Of a DNA stretch of 64,000 bases, positions 60,427 to 64,000 are shown piece after piece (position 1 is the stretch's first letter; each line of letters opens with the position of its first letter). The notes beneath the pieces were generated by a model. The model did not search any database. It saw only the letters and a list, made by a program, of their open reading frames with translations, and was not told the DNA's origin. Source of the stretch: Artemisia argyi. Lineage: Eukaryota > Streptophyta > Magnoliopsida > Asterales > Asteraceae. Position numbers and translations under genes: made by a program. The stretch covers positions 15,653,360 to 15,717,359 of the forward strand of contig CM060709.1 of assembly GCA_030686995.1 (NCBI GenBank), read 5' to 3'.

Positions 60427-62480
60427 GCGCTTTTATTCTACTCAAAATACAAGTTAGGGGTCATTTAACACTAATATAAAAGTAATTACAACAAATAATC
60501 GTTCCACTGAAGACCAATAGACAAGCACGGAGGTCATACACAAGCACCTCACAAATAGTGTTTAGATACTTACATCTCTCAGGTGTAATAAAGTGTAAAA
60601 TACAATATGGAAACGGAAGATATCTCTCGCTACCCGTCATAGCAAAATAGATTACCGTAGGCTTGGGAAAGGATCAAACCTCCACCACATGGCGTAAGCA
60701 CCTAGGATAAACTATCAAAGAGGTCTTTTAAAGGGTTGTAACGTTAGGTGTATGGATATGAAATACACGGTTTTGTTGGATAAAGGAAGTTTTACTGGTG
60801 GCGAGTTAACAATCTTGGTTAATTACATGTACAATATGGCGTTGCTAAGCCAAGACTAGACTTGACTTAAGCTAATAAATGAAAAATAACAAAAACATAA
60901 AATGAACATAGAATGAAAAGGGATGGTAGTCCGTATGTTTTTTCTCTTTTTCCTTTTATTTATTTATTTATTTTTTATTTTTTATTTTTTTCATACACTT
61001 TTACCCTACCATCCAAAATAATACATCGTAGGGAATGAACATTTCCCTTACACTTTAATCTTTACATACTTTAAATTAAACTAATCTAATGACTCAAATT
61101 AAGAAAATCAAAAAACTTGGAGCACTTTTAAGATTAACGTACATATGGGGGTAATATATGATGTTCTTCCCCATTACTCCACAAAATAAGTACTTACCCA
61201 TGAGTCCCAATCGTCCTAAAACAATATGTACAAGGATATGACTCGACTTAGCAACCATGTAATCAATTAGAAAGTTAACTTAGGGTTTAACAAATAACAA
61301 TAATGCACTAAAAATGAGCGCATACATGGAAGGCTAAGGCGATTTGGTTGTACATTTAAGTGGGGTGTAACAAATTCTTCCTTTAAGTAAAATGCTTAAA
61401 GTTAGAAACGAAAAGATAGGCTCGGAGGGGTATACTAGGGGTTTCGTGTACTAAAAATGAGTACAACGCTAAGGGTGTGGGAAAAATTAGTTGACTTAAC
61501 TAGCCAAGTAATATGACTTAAATGGTCAAGTAATTATAATACGGGTTTAACACAAGGGTAATCCTAATGCCTCTTATCATGTAGTAAATCCTACTACACG
61601 AATGTAGTCTCACTAGCAGTCTCGGGATGCATCACTAACGCAAGTTCTAGAATCTAAATGCTACAGGTACACTCATAAGCACTAATAGTAAATGCTTTTC
61701 CTATCAAATCTAAAGGCGAACCTCACATATTTGGGTGGAAAATTTTTCTGAATATACGGTTATGTGCTAGTCATACAATCTCCAATCAATGAGACGCTTG
61801 CTATGGCTAAAGTTTCACTCCTAAATGTTGTAAAAAATTTTAAATTTGGCGCTAAAATTGCACTAACAAGTATTTCTCATAGTTTTATTACACATCTACC
61901 ATTAAACAAAACAAACTAAAGCGAAAGTGCATATGTAAGGTATCATCTTTTTACCCTCCCCTTACACTTAAGATGAACGTTGTCCCCAATGTTCAAGTAA
62001 AGAATGTAAAAGTGAAAAAGTAAAGAGAATGAAATCAAATACTCCCCTGATTCGCTCGGTATGGATAATAGGATGGCCAGGTTAAATCTTCCTCCAAGAA
62101 AATGAATAATCAAAGCTTTCGCTTCCAGAATATCAATCATATTCTTGTCATACATAACCTGTAAAACCTGACAAAATAGACCAGACAACCTCGCGTAAAA
62201 TCGGCGGCATCCTATATAAGTTACTAAATCCTAGAAAATAAGATAAGATATAATGCTTGTGGAATGAAGTTTGCAGATCTCCTGGAGATTATAAAACTTA
62301 ATAATTCACAAAAACCATAAGACTCCGTTAGAAAAACAAAACCGGTAAAATTTCCAGATTTTAACTCCTGACGCCGTCAAGAGTAAACCCCTGACGCCGT
62401 CAGAATTGACATGCAGAAATTCTTATGTTAAGTTTCCGGAAAATTTCTGGAAAAACTTGGTCCTACTTCCTGTAGAACCC
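60427..62480 (-). other. 3' noncoding region of A2
   Basis: Mirrors 18940-20431 plus 32633-33215 of A. Contains AAGTGTAAGGG strings on the minus strand at 61045-61055 and 61959-61969, two palindromes (62369, 62392), an A/T tract at 60955-61000 and the undisturbed B target site. No gene. Confidence 0.78.
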
Positions 62481-64000
62481 TGTAAAAATTTCTTGTAATC
62501 AAATCGTTAATAAATAAATAATCTTTCGTTACCGTTTCTAATTCCCATTTTCTCGGAAAAATTTAAAATTTTTCTTATTATATTATTTTGGTGATTTTCA
62601 CAAAATAATATAATTCACGAAATGACGGAATTTATCCTCGACACGTTACACGAAACTTAAAATCTTTATTTAATTCTAAACCTAAATCCTAATACTAATT
62701 ATATTTATTAAATATAATTAAAATTCCTAATTACCTAATTAACTCAAACCGGACCCTTAATTATTTTCGGCCCACACCTATTCTACTATTCCTAAGCCCA
62801 CACCATTTAGCCCAAAATCCAATTTAGTTAGTTTTTAATTCGATCGACTAGTTCAAGAGTCCTCCAAAACGCCTCGTTTATTTCTAATTTTTACACACGA
62901 CGCACGAATTTTATTCTCTCATCTCATTAACCTACTAGCCAACTATTAGTGTATCAATTCTCACGTCCATACGTTGAGTTTTGATACGTTTTTAAAAGGC
63001 AAAGTAATCGACTCGTGCAAACCCAAATCGATTTGTAATATATTCAAAACTTAACCGTTTTGAATCTAGTTTGTTTCTAAACGTTCCTAATATTATTCCT
63101 AAGATGATTTCATGCTCAAATGTTAAGGATGATCAAGTATTTTCAAGTGGTATACGAATTAGTAAAACGTATATATGAAAAAGACCTTGGTCGACATATG
63201 CATAAATCACCCAACATTTTCCTCATTTTATGCACTCACAAACCACCCTAAACCATTATAATATATTCACCTATGAGTCTAGTACTGACATGCAATAGTA
63301 CGAAGAAGTTTCATTGAATTTCTCTACTAAAAACGTTATATATTAGTATATATATGTACGTCCTTGCATGCATACTACTCTCATTCACTTCCAATTCTTT
63401 AGTTGCAATAATTCGACCTCCAATTCATTATTACAAGACTTACAAGTCGAGTGGTATTGTGTTGGAAGCAAGGGAAATAATTCGGGTTCAAAGAAATTAA
63501 TATAACGATCGGGTTATATTGTTTGAAGTGAATTCTTGTGTTTCTTCCTTCCTAGCTCGACCCTAGTTCATCTTAGAAGTGTTTGTAAGTCTTTTGCGTT
63601 TGTTATTAATTCATTTTATACGACTTCATGTTTTCATGCAATTCGTATACTTTGTTTTACAAGTCTACACTTTGCACGTTAAATTCACGTATATAATTAT
63701 TGTTAGTACACGAAACGTGGTTTGCCTCTATCTTGGATGGCTTAGGAATCACGAAGCACACACCATTTATATTAGTTGTAACGTATTAATCATGTCATGC
63801 ATTCATTTTAAAGCTACATCCATCGATATAACAAATGAATAACACTTAGTAATATTTGTTAGTTTTCAAGTTTAAATATCGACCCAACCAAGCCACTAAA
63901 CACCCGTATAACTTAAAATTTAGCTTAACAATGGTACCATATCTTTTCACGACGTCATAGACCACCTAGCAAACTAAAGTTTTCATGTAGACAACATGTA
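62481..64000 (+). repeat. Probable chromovirus-type LTR, partial
   Basis: Starts TGTAAAAATTTC exactly where the A2 match ends and runs off the window as AT-rich noncoding DNA. The early part (CGTTAATAAATAAATAAT) resembles the start of the LTR at 4772, and later text has a TATATATAG-like region near 63340 followed by C/T-rich sequence. No second LTR is visible, so the call rests on the junction and general likeness. The small frame at 63579-63842 has no recognisable content. Confidence 0.35.

Larger units (their letters stand above)
58981..62480 (-). mobile_element. Second copy of element A (A2), 3' part
   Basis: Reverse complement of A from its LTR end back to about the region of 18940. A2 carries no insertion at the site where B entered A. 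It is cut near 62480, where a different sequence starts with TGTAAAA. No coding region of A is included. Confidence 0.85.

Overview
This window is plant nuclear DNA made up entirely of nested LTR retrotransposons. I see no host gene, tRNA, rRNA, CRISPR array or bacterial operon. The chromovirus gag/pol proteins, the CGGPH-type zinc knuckles and the accessory reading frames resemble families I know from Asteraceae, perhaps Anthemideae (Tanacetum/Artemisia/Chrysanthemum). The host assignment is recollection plus inference; no search was run. Nearly every reading frame is broken by stops, frameshifts, deletions or later insertions.

Layout from left to right. 1-8119 is the internal region and 3' LTR of a Ty3/gypsy chromovirus (Tekay/Del type, + strand), inserted in an Athila-like element, here called A. 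A occupies 8120-9549, 18060-20431 and 32633-34666. It carries gag-protease, then directly an integrase-C-terminus-like piece, then noncoding sequence and a 1.4 kb 3' LTR. A is interrupted twice more. The first is a complete gag-only chromovirus-type element (9550-18059, minus, 3.16 kb LTRs, TSD GCTAG). The second is a complete non-autonomous Athila-like element B (20432-32632, minus, LTRs above 4 kb). A itself sits in the 3' part of a Ty1/copia element (34667-37652), which sits in a Tat/Ogre-type reverse transcriptase gene (37653-38474, minus).

The same RT gene is cut on its other side by a coding-poor element E (38475-58980, minus). The left LTR of E holds a complete element C (39289-53857, plus, same family as B, 3718-bp LTRs, TSD GGAGG). 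C holds a solo LTR D of the same family (44058-48243, TSD GTGAT). The right LTR of E is cut by a second, minus-strand copy of A (58981 to about 62480), which abuts a probable chromovirus-type LTR that runs off the window. The relative order of insertion is therefore Tat, then copia or E, then A, C or A2, then the chromovirus, gag-only element, B and D.

How the pieces may work together: A, B, C, D, E and the gag-only element lack reverse transcriptase, and most lack integrase, so they would need enzymes from autonomous relatives. B and C instead encode a long acidic protein with zinc knuckles and a hydrophobic C-terminus.

The most interesting structure is noncoding. First, perfect or near-perfect hairpins lie a few bases upstream of the polypurine tract, and this hairpin-plus-purine-tract unit recurs inside the 3' regions of A, B and C. 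Second, a roughly 400-nt module is shared between the copia element and the gypsy-type B/C family. Third, palindromes TGACGSCGTCA are clustered directly upstream of the TATA box of A. Fourth, hairpins lie at the LTR termini.
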